A DNA stretch of 64,000 bases, from positions 4,093,001 through 4,157,000 of the forward strand of contig NC_023065.1 in assembly GCF_000513295.1 (NCBI RefSeq), given 5' to 3'. Below are positions 26,665 through 32,908 of the stretch, piece after piece. The stretch is from Magnetospirillum gryphiswaldense MSR-1 v2 (GTDB taxonomy: Bacteria; Pseudomonadota; Alphaproteobacteria; Rhodospirillales; Magnetospirillaceae). The translations under genes and the position numbers were made by a program. Positions within the stretch are counted from its first letter, which is position 1; each line of letters opens with the position of its first letter. The notes beneath the pieces are model-generated. The model was not told where the DNA came from. It worked only from the letters and a program-made list of their open reading frames with translations, and ran no database searches.

Positions 26665-27038
26665 CCACCGTGTTCGTCCCCATGATTTTCCGCCGCATCG
26701 GTGGGCGCAAGCGCATCGTCCTGCCAGACGGCAGCCTCTATAACCCGGAAACGCGGGTGCCGGTGGACAGCCCCATCGTCCGCTCCCTGGCTCGCGCCTT
26801 CCGCTGGCGGCGGATGCTGGAATCAGGGCAACACGCTTCCATCAACGAACTGGCCAAGGCCGAGCGAGTAGACCGCGCCTTTGCCAGCCGCATCCTCCGC
26901 CTGACCCTGCTGGCCCCCGACATCGTCGAGGCCATTCTCGCTGGACGTCAGCCTGAGAAGCTGACCGTGCGGGGACTGCTGGGGCCGTTTCCGGTAGAGT
27001 GGGCGGAGCAGAGGCGGGAATTGGTTAATGGCGGGTGA
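26661..27038 (+). CDS. Small helix-turn-helix protein of serine-recombinase elements
   Basis: 125 residues, starting inside the recombinase stop codon. N-terminal strand-rich part (VFVPMIFRRIGGRKRIVLPDG), then a helical region (about 50-105: INELAKAERVDRAFASRILRLTLLAPDIVEAILAG) that reads like a ParB/KorB-type helix-turn-helix. Proteins of this kind commonly follow large serine recombinases in alphaproteobacterial elements. The exact role is unknown, possibly an accessory or directionality factor. It is intact, unlike the recombinase. Convergent with the chimeric ATPase-methyltransferase ORF, 18 bases away. Confidence 0.65.
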   Translation: MTTVFVPMIFRRIGGRKRIVLPDGSLYNPETRVPVDSPIVRSLARAFRWRRMLESGQHASINELAKAERVDRAFASRILRLTLLAPDIVEAILAGRQPEKLTVRGLLGPFPVEWAEQRRELVNGG

Positions 27039-27056
27039 CTGCTCGCCCACCGAGAA

Positions 27057-28715
27057 TCATGGACAGGGAAACGTTTGCCTCAGACCGCCGATAAGCCTGC
27101 GGATCATCTCGAAGGGAACTGCATTTCCAATCTGTTCTGCGATCTGCGAGCGATTTCCTGCAAATCGGTATTGGTCCGGAAAAGTTTGCAGGCGGGCCGC
27201 TTCACGCAATGTAATGGCTCGGTTGTCGCGCGGGTGGGCGTATCGGCCCCGGGTTACATCCGTGCAGCCCGTGGTTAATGTCGGAGCGACATCGTCCCAG
27301 CGCATCCGACCGTAGACATCGCAAAAATCACCAGCATCGCGGTTCTTATGGCATGCCAGCTGTAACTCGGGGGGTAAGCTGTCCCTACCGCCCCCGTTCT
27401 GCGGGATGACAGCAAGGCGCTTCAACGTTATCTCGTGATGCGTCCGGCTGACATGAAGGGCGTCTGCGGGGTCACGTTCGCCGGAGGATAGCGGGCGCAA
27501 GTCGCCTAGAACATCGCGCACTGTCACGCGCTTTGCTCCACGCGCCGACCGGGTAAAATCTCGCATGCGCGCAGGGACACGCAAAGCGGCCTGCACTAAT
27601 GTCAGCGCTTGCTCGGCCTCTCTTCGGAGCCGCCTGACTTCGCTTAGAGACTCACTTTTCTCACGCTCCAGAGCGTCCATGGCGCGTTTTTGCCGTTCGA
27701 CGCCCAGGCCCCGCTCGACTTTATAGTCGCTGATAGCATGTGTAATAGCCGCGCGAACCGGCTCAAACACGGTTGCACGGATGTTCCCTGCAGCCTGTTC
27801 GTAGGCCTTCCATGCGGCCTCCACCGGCGGCGATGGGGCGAGGCCACGCGGTCGCGTCAGCGTACTTTGTCCCTCAATGGCCTCTAGGCGACTGACAAAC
27901 TCACGCTCAATCTCCAACAGACGGGAGGCCGCATCCTCATCGTCGGCGCTATCAAGGTTGCTCAATCTTTCAAATAACTCGCCTTTCAATCCGTGAGCCT
28001 TCTCCGCGGGCTCACCACGCTCAATGAGATCGAGCACACGATTAAGATCGCTGGAGAATTTGCGCTTCCGCTCACGGGTCGAAGCCTCGCGCCGTTTCAG
28101 ACGCTCGGCATCTTCTACCTTGAGGGCCATCCCCTGCCTCAATTGGCGCGGCAACAGCAGATCGATGCAGGCCTCCACGCTATCGATAAGGCTTTTAACT
28201 TCTTCGGCCCCAGGGAGGGTGCCACCGGGAAGCGAAATTATTGGAATGTCAATCGCGGACAGCTCAACTCCAGGGGTTTCGAACAGGCCCCAATGCACGA
28301 GAGCGACTGTAAGCTTATCTTCCTTGACGACGTCCGGATCACACCTCGTCATCACGAGAACGACTGGCCCAATGGCTGCGATGGCGAGTCGGCCGATCCC
28401 CTTTTCACCCAAGATTTTGCGCAGTTTCAGCCCACGAGGGCCTTCCTTCTGCGCGGCATCATCCTTGCGATTTGCATCAACTTTGCTTTCGGTTCCAAGA
28501 GTCAGCCATTTCCCTTCGAAATCCACCAAGCTCATGCCATCGCCATTGTCGCGCAGCATCAGTTCTCGATCGGCCCTAAAATAGTCGACCTCAACGCGGC
28601 GCGCATAGGCGTCGTGCGCATTCTTGAACAGTTCGTGGAAGGCGGTGGGAATGCCGGCGATTTGCTGACGCCCCAGCATATCAACAGCACGCGCCCTAAC
28701 GGAGAAGTTAGCCAT
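27057..28715 (-). CDS. Chimeric ORF: GHKL (MORC-like) ATPase N-terminus joined to cytosine-5 DNA methyltransferase C-terminus
   Basis: 552 codons. Residues 1 to about 375 are a GHKL ATPase start: N-box HELFKNAHDAY (E28, N32, D35), DNGDGM (56-61), GEKGIGRLA (103-111), then a long charged coiled-coil region. Residues about 376-552 are the back of a Dcm-type enzyme: VTVRDVLGDL, GRMRWDDVAPTLTTGCTD, ITLREAARLQTFPDQY (motif IX) and IAEQIGNAVP (motif X). The methyltransferase lacks motif I (FAGxGG) and the catalytic Pro-Cys, so it cannot methylate. The ATPase lacks its usual second half. Such ATPases are known beside cytosine methylases in restriction-like systems. The simplest reading is an in-frame deletion between two neighbouring genes, near 27593. 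Confidence 0.75.
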   Translation of the reverse strand: MANFSVRARAVDMLGRQQIAGIPTAFHELFKNAHDAYARRVEVDYFRADRELMLRDNGDGMSLVDFEGKWLTLGTESKVDANRKDDAAQKEGPRGLKLRKILGEKGIGRLAIAAIGPVVLVMTRCDPDVVKEDKLTVALVHWGLFETPGVELSAIDIPIISLPGGTLPGAEEVKSLIDSVEACIDLLLPRQLRQGMALKVEDAERLKRREASTRERKRKFSSDLNRVLDLIERGEPAEKAHGLKGELFERLSNLDSADDEDAASRLLEIEREFVSRLEAIEGQSTLTRPRGLAPSPPVEAAWKAYEQAAGNIRATVFEPVRAAITHAISDYKVERGLGVERQKRAMDALEREKSESLSEVRRLRREAEQALTLVQAALRVPARMRDFTRSARGAKRVTVRDVLGDLRPLSSGERDPADALHVSRTHHEITLKRLAVIPQNGGGRDSLPPELQLACHKNRDAGDFCDVYGRMRWDDVAPTLTTGCTDVTRGRYAHPRDNRAITLREAARLQTFPDQYRFAGNRSQIAEQIGNAVPFEMIRRLIGGLRQTFPCP

Positions 28716-29030
28716 TCAGATGCAAGTCCAGCCCCTAACATTCCCGATTTATAGCACGCATTATGGACAACGGAAGCGTTGCCTGTCGGTTGCATAATAT
28801 GCCTGATCCACTGCCGAGCGAAAAGCACTTCGCGCTAACCCTATCTATTCATGAGCCGCGAGGTGATGATGTAGGGATCTGGTTCGGATGGGATTTTTGA
28901 CGGGCGCCGCTAATACTGGAGTGTTGGCAACGCAGCAAACAAGACCTGGAGGATCAAAGACCAAGCCAGCGTCCGCCGGAACCGTGAATGAAAGGGGCTA
29001 ATGGTATTCCGTCTCCAGACTCCATCCATC
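28716..29030. other. Intergenic stretch without a confident gene
   Basis: About 315 bases upstream of the chimeric ORF, of lower GC than the core. The only frame of note is a 33-codon one (28799-28900, + strand) of unknown value. I see no terminator or tRNA here. Confidence 0.4.
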
Positions 29031-29281
29031 CCCCATCGATCCGCCCAAGCTACACGCCGCAACTATTTTTCTTGCATCGCTACAAATACAACGACTTACC
29101 GACCTGTTGATACAAAGCGGCGTGTCAACAGGTCTGGAGAACAAACGGCAGCAGAGAGAGAATTCGGCCCATTTTGGGCGGGAGCGTGTCAGCGGACAGA
29201 CATGCGAACACCGCGCAGAAGCTTGGGATACCCAAAGCCGCGTCGGTCCTGTAGAGCCAGTTTTGTTTAAGAGAATGGCGT
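29031..29281 (+). repeat. Long direct repeat, copy 1 (left edge of hipBA segment)
   Basis: This copy matches 32523-32771 at a constant offset of 3490 bases from 29101 on. Counting by hand over 29101-29280, about 161 of 180 positions agree. It contains a perfect 10-bp inverted repeat GACCTGTTGA/TCAACAGGTC (29101-29110 and 29125-29134) and a weaker one around CTTGGGATACCCAAAG (29222). It ends in GAGAATGGCGT, which in copy 2 runs into the 3' end of tRNA-Glu. This looks like a duplicated attachment-site region. Confidence 0.85.
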
Positions 29282-29556
29282 AGGAAAGGCTACTCACACG
29301 TAACCACCTCTCAGTAGCGAGCAGAGTGCGGTCGAATGCTCGTTCGTGCAATGACGTATACATGGGGAAAATGCAGAAGGACGGTCAGTTCCAGCGGTAC
29401 CGACCGTCGCGTTGCCATGCGGATGCGGGCGATCGCCGCCGCGCTCGATGGGATCGGAGTTGGCTGGCATGCCTGACGACGAGTGATCGGGCGGCCAAAT
29501 AAGCGGCGCGGTCCGGTGGGACGGGTAAGTCGCAAGGATATTTGTCTTAATGAAAG
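29282..29556. other. Non-coding leader between repeat copy 1 and the hipBA operator
   Basis: 275 bases. No frame here shows recognisable similarity or a convincing start. It presumably carries the hipBA promoter upstream of the palindrome, but I could not pick out clear -35 and -10 boxes. Confidence 0.4.
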
Positions 29557-29593
29557 CTTGAGTGTACGTTATACGCTATAACGCACTCTCAAG
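29557..29593. promoter_or_regulatory. Imperfect palindrome abutting hipB, likely autoregulatory operator
   Basis: A 37-base palindrome with arms CTTGAGTGTACGTTATA and TATAACGCACTCTCAAG around a central CGC. By hand, 14 of 17 arm positions are complementary. It ends directly at the ATG of the antitoxin gene. HipB-type antitoxins repress their own operon by binding such palindromes, so this is the expected operator. Confidence 0.65.
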
Positions 29594-29926
29594 ATGGCAT
29601 TAAAGATCATGGCAACGCCGCACACTCCGACCCTGGCTGCGAAACGGGCGATCCGCAAGATCGGCGATGGCTTGCGCAAGGCTCGCCTGCGTCGGCGGCT
29701 GCCCATGGAGGTTGTGGCGTCCAGGGCCTTCATCTCGCGGGGGACGCTGGCCCGGGTCGAACAGGGTGATCCCGCCGTGTCATTTGGCATCTACGCATCC
29801 GTGATGCAGGCCTTGGGGTTGAGTGGTCCGCTGGGCGATCTGGTGGCCGATGATCCGGTCGGGGCGGATATGGAGAGCGAGCAGCTGCCCAAGCGGATTC
29901 GGACAAAAAAGGCTGTCAAACCATGA
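29594..29926 (+). CDS. hipB: HipB-like XRE antitoxin
   Basis: 110 residues (105 if ATG 29609 is used). One helix-turn-helix occupies about residues 20-80: AIRKIGDGLRKARLRRRLPMEVVASRAFISRGTLARVEQGDPAVSFGIYASVMQALG. It would neutralise HipA by binding it and repress the operon through the palindrome that touches its start codon. The stop codon overlaps the hipA ATG (ATGA), the normal toxin-antitoxin arrangement. The basic C-terminal tail (KRIRTKKAVKP) may contact the kinase. Confidence 0.85.
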   Translation: MALKIMATPHTPTLAAKRAIRKIGDGLRKARLRRRLPMEVVASRAFISRGTLARVEQGDPAVSFGIYASVMQALGLSGPLGDLVADDPVGADMESEQLPKRIRTKKAVKP

Positions 29927-31206
29927 GCGACAACGAGATCGAAGTCCATGCCGACCTGGGCGGGGTGACCCATCTGGTGGGGACGTTGCGGGTGATGGTC
30001 CGCAGCGGACGGAACAGCGCGACCTTCACCTATGACGATGGCTGGGAAAAGGTCGACGGCCATTTCTCGCTGGAGCCCGCCATGATGGTCGGTGAAGGTG
30101 TGTTCGCACTCGACAAAGGCCGGGAGATGTTCGCGTCCATCGGGGATTCGGCGCCGGATACCTGGGGGCGACGACTGATGCAACGGATGGAGCGGCGTAA
30201 CGCCAAGAAGGAAGGCCGCGCCGTCAGGACCCTGACCGAAGCCGATTACCTGCTGGGCGTGGCTGACATCGCCCGCTTGGGAGCTATGCGCTTCCGCCGA
30301 GGCGGCCAGGACGTGTTCCAGTCCCCGCTTCGGCGTGGTTGCGGTGTCCCGCCGTTTATTGAGTTGCCGCGCCTGCTGTTGGTTACAGAGCGGGTATTGC
30401 GTGACGAAGAGACGGACGACGACCTGCTGCTTCTGTTCGCGCCGGGGTCGTCGTTGGGCGGCGCCCGTCCCAAGGCGTCGGTTGCCGACAAGGACGGGCA
30501 TCTCGCCATTGCCAAATTCCCCAAGGACGATGACGATTATAGCATTGAGACTTGGGAAGAAGTGGCCTTGCGGCTGGCCGATATGGCGCGCATCCGCACA
30601 GCTGGCCATCGCCTGGAGCAGGTTGCCGGGAAGGCTGTCATACTGTCCCGGCGTTTTGACCGGGATGACGCGGGGCGGCGCATTCCGTTCCTATCGGCGA
30701 TGTCCATGATGAATGCTGTCGATGGCGAGCGTGGAAGCTATCCCGAGTTGGTGGAAGCCCTGCGGACCTATGGCTCCGACACTGACGCCGATGCCGCCGA
30801 ACTGTTCCGGCGGATGGTGTTCAACATCCTGGTGTCGAATGTCGATGACCATCTGCGTAATCACGGTTTTTTGTGGGCGGGCGAGAATGGCTGGCGGCTG
30901 TCACCGGCCTACGACCTGAATCCGGTTCCAGCCGACGTGAAGGCGCACATCCTGTCGACCAATATCAGCCTGGACGAAGGCACCTGCTCGATTGAGCTGG
31001 CGCGGGAGAGTGCCGGGTATTTCGGTTTGGCCCAGACCGACGCCGATGCCATCATCCGGGAAGTTGCCGCCGCGACAGCGCAGTGGAAAACGGTGGCGGC
31101 CTCCATGCACGTCAAGCCGTCGGAGATCGAGCGTATGGAGACGGCATTTGATCACGACGAACTGCGGCTGGCGCTGACTGTCGGCAGTGTTCGGCCAGCA
31201 CCGTGA
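29923..31206 (+). CDS. hipA: HipA-family serine/threonine kinase toxin
   Basis: 427 residues, full length. The Gly-rich nucleotide loop GSSLGGARPKA (175-185), a following AIAKFP Lys, the catalytic loop FNILVSNVDDHLRNHGF (Asn306, Asp308-Asp309-His310) and the metal Asp in AYDLNPVP (Asp331) are intact. E. coli HipA phosphorylates glutamyl-tRNA synthetase and causes growth arrest; homologues target other proteins, so the substrate here is unknown. It is translationally coupled to hipB. The pair sits between two long direct repeats, consistent with a stabilising role for the island. Confidence 0.9.
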   Translation: MSDNEIEVHADLGGVTHLVGTLRVMVRSGRNSATFTYDDGWEKVDGHFSLEPAMMVGEGVFALDKGREMFASIGDSAPDTWGRRLMQRMERRNAKKEGRAVRTLTEADYLLGVADIARLGAMRFRRGGQDVFQSPLRRGCGVPPFIELPRLLLVTERVLRDEETDDDLLLLFAPGSSLGGARPKASVADKDGHLAIAKFPKDDDDYSIETWEEVALRLADMARIRTAGHRLEQVAGKAVILSRRFDRDDAGRRIPFLSAMSMMNAVDGERGSYPELVEALRTYGSDTDADAAELFRRMVFNILVSNVDDHLRNHGFLWAGENGWRLSPAYDLNPVPADVKAHILSTNISLDEGTCSIELARESAGYFGLAQTDADAIIREVAAATAQWKTVAASMHVKPSEIERMETAFDHDELRLALTVGSVRPAP

Positions 31207-31209
31207 TAG

Positions 31210-31320
31210 CGTGAGCTGGCCCGCCAGGAGATCCTGGTATCGGCATTTTCATTCACCAGCGGATCAATCACCCTGGCGCTGATCCAGGCGCGGCAGCGTA
31301 GGGTCTATGGCGGCAAGCCC
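31210..31320 (+). pseudogene. Fragment of a phospholipase-D-like nuclease
   Basis: Starting 3 bases after hipA, the frame reads RELARQEILVSAFSFTSGS then ITLALIQARQRRV. This matches the early part of PLD-family endonucleases (EILVQAYSFTS ... ALIEAHKRGV). There is no start codon with context, the HxK motifs are absent, and the similarity ends after about 35 codons. I read it as the debris of a deleted gene. Confidence 0.45.
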
Positions 31321-31481
31321 CGTGTGGCGCCTTCTGCGCCCGGATCGATAATCCGTAGTTATCTTCCAGTTTGGACCAAAATGGATTGTACCAGCCTCGT
31401 GTCGTAGAGGAAGGAGGGTGAATCTGGGATTGGCGCTATGAACGGATCAAAGGGGCTTCCCGATTGACGGTACTGCTGCTG

Positions 31482-31811
31482 TCAATCCCCCGGCAGCTTT
31501 CCATCCCTCTGCTTCATGGTGGCCGCGTCCATTTCCATCCGGGCCACGGCTGCGTCGATCTGTGACCGCAAAGCGGGTTTGTCCTTGGCAGGGGCTTGCT
31601 TGAAGCGGCGCAGCAGGTCCTCGGCCTCAATCAGTGTGGCCGTCGCACCTGGGGATGGATTGGTTCCCAGGCGCAGGCGCATCACCTCCAGATCGACGGC
31701 GCGGTTGGATGCATAGACCGCATCCGGATTCGCTTCGGGCTTGTCCGCGGAAATGGCGTTCAGCGGTGACAGCAGGGTCAGGATGACCAGGGCCAAGGGC
31801 AGTTTTCTCAT
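31482..31811 (-). CDS. Small predicted periplasmic protein, function unknown
   Basis: 109 residues. A clear cleavable signal peptide (KLPLALVILTLLSPLNAISA, cleavage near residue 22) is followed by a helical, charged mature part with ASNRAVDLEVMRLRLG, LIEAEDLLRRFKQ and LRSQIDAAVARMEMD. No family recognised. A GGAGATCGTC ribosome site lies just upstream. It starts 15 bases after the ATPase fragment's stop on the same strand. Confidence 0.6.
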   Translation of the reverse strand: MRKLPLALVILTLLSPLNAISADKPEANPDAVYASNRAVDLEVMRLRLGTNPSPGATATLIEAEDLLRRFKQAPAKDKPALRSQIDAAVARMEMDAATMKQRDGKLPGD

Positions 31812-31826
31812 GACGATCTCCTCAAT

Positions 31827-32273
31827 TCAGAAGCCCCATTCGCGGATCAGCACGGCGGCGGCGGATCGCAGGGCGCTGCCCATCAGGCGCCAGCGGGGTA
31901 CCAGATCATCACCCACCTCCAGGCGGATGGTCAGGACGGGCTCGAGGCCCCGACCAGGCTCGTCCTCGAGCTTCCCCTCGGCACTCCAGCCACGCAGGTA
32001 GCCCACGTAGGCATCGAGGTCGAGGAGGTCGTCGTCCAACGCCCCGACAGTGACGTCGATCAGGATGGGTTTCGTCAGGTCAAGCTTGTGAAAGTCAGCT
32101 TCACTCACGGCGGCAAATCGGCGCGGCATCAGGCACAGGTCGATTGCGTCGAGAATGGTCGACTTGCCAGAATCGCCCGGACCGATGAGGCAATTCAGCC
32201 CCCGCGCCGGGCTCCAAGCGAGCTCAGAGATGCCCCTGAAATTCCGGATGTGAGTGTGACGAACAGCTGCCAT
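31827..32273 (-). pseudogene. N-terminal fragment of an OLD/RecF-type AAA ATPase
   Basis: 148 codons from ATG 32273. It shows the start of an SMC/RecF/OLD-like ATPase: HIRNFRGISELAWSPARGLNCLIG, the Walker A GPGDSGKSTILDAIDL, and a following region with ILIDVTVGALDDDLLDLD. Full-length relatives run to 500 or more residues and carry the ABC signature, Walker B and, in OLD proteins, a Toprim domain. All are missing here. The frame ends in REWGF and a small secreted-protein gene follows, so this is a truncated relic, likely of a defence or repair gene. Confidence 0.7.
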
Positions 32274-32522
32274 GGGTCCCCGCGGACTAAAAGAGCGGCG
32301 CCACCTTCGATTGGTGGTGTTGCATCTTGGCCTCAACCGCCATAATCGTCCAGCGGGGCCTCTTGGTGTGGGGTAGCCCGTCCCCGCCGTCCTTTGCCGA
32401 AAACTGCCGGTCCGATGACGACCCAGATCAGACATTCCGCGTGACTGCGCACCCATGCCGCCGGTACAGCGCAATGCTGTTGAGGCGGCGAACGTCGTCC
32501 GCTACCAGACACCTTCCCCCCC
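32274..32522. other. Gene-free stretch with a possible acetyltransferase relic
   Basis: About 250 bases before repeat copy 2. On the minus strand around 32430-32510 the frame reads DDVRRLNSIALYRRHGCAV, similar to the end of GNAT acetyltransferases, but it is short and hits a stop soon after. A poly-C run occurs at 32517-32525. Confidence 0.3.
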
Positions 32523-32771
32523 CCCATCAGTCCACCCGAACTACACGCTATGACTTTTTACTTGCATCGCGGCAAATACAACGACTTACCGACCTGTTGA
32601 TACAAATCGGTGTGTCAACAGGTCTGGAGAATAAACCGTATCAGAGAGAGAATTTGCCCCATTTAGGGCTGGCCCGAGTCAGCAGGCAGACATGCGAACA
32701 CCGCGCAGAACCTTGGGATACCCAAAGCCGCGTCGGTCCTATAGAGCCGGTTTTCTTTAAGAGAATGGCGT
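32523..32771 (+). repeat. Long direct repeat, copy 2 (abuts tRNA-Glu)
   Basis: The partner of 29031-29281, same orientation. The inverted repeat GACCTGTTGA/TCAACAGGTC recurs at 32591-32600 and 32615-32624 with the same 14-base spacing. The last six bases (TGGCGT) are the complement of the CCA, discriminator and first two acceptor bases of the 3' strand of tRNA-Glu, where similarity with copy 1 stops. Confidence 0.85.
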
Positions 32772-32841
32772 CCCCAGCGGGATTCGAACCCGCGTCGCCG
32801 CCGTGAAAGGGCGGTGTCCTAGGCCTCTAGACGATGGGGAC
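32766..32841 (-). tRNA. tRNA-Glu (anticodon UUC)
   Basis: On the minus strand the acceptor GTCCCCA pairs with TGGGGAC, discriminator G, followed by an encoded CCA. The anticodon loop CTTTCAC gives TTC inside a CCGCC/GGCGG stem. The T-arm is CGGG-TTCGAAT-CCCG. The 3' end faces the hipBA segment and long direct repeat copy 2 overlaps it by six bases, so this is the probable integration target of the island. Confidence 0.97.
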
Positions 32842-32908
32842 GTCGCGAGGTGAGGGCGACCTTTTAGCGGGGTAAGCCCACTTGGTCAAGCGGCTTTTTT
32901 CAAAAAAA

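Noticed and set aside
29001-29270. Short + strand frames inside both long repeats (also near 32327-32806)
   Set aside because: They run through the non-coding repeat and into the tRNA-Glu antisense strand; a product ending in SPAGFEPASPP is the well-known false protein from tRNA sequence.
10561-32841. Search for a duplicate of the tRNA-Gln 3' end marking the far attachment site of the left element
   Set aside because: No second copy of the T-arm/acceptor sequence was seen. The similar CCCCAGCGGGATTCGAACC at 32771 belongs to tRNA-Glu.
32766-32841. A link between HipA and the adjacent tRNA-Glu because E. coli HipA targets glutamyl-tRNA synthetase
   Set aside because: tRNA genes are common integration sites, and nothing in the sequence shows that this HipA acts on GltX, so the adjacency is probably coincidental.
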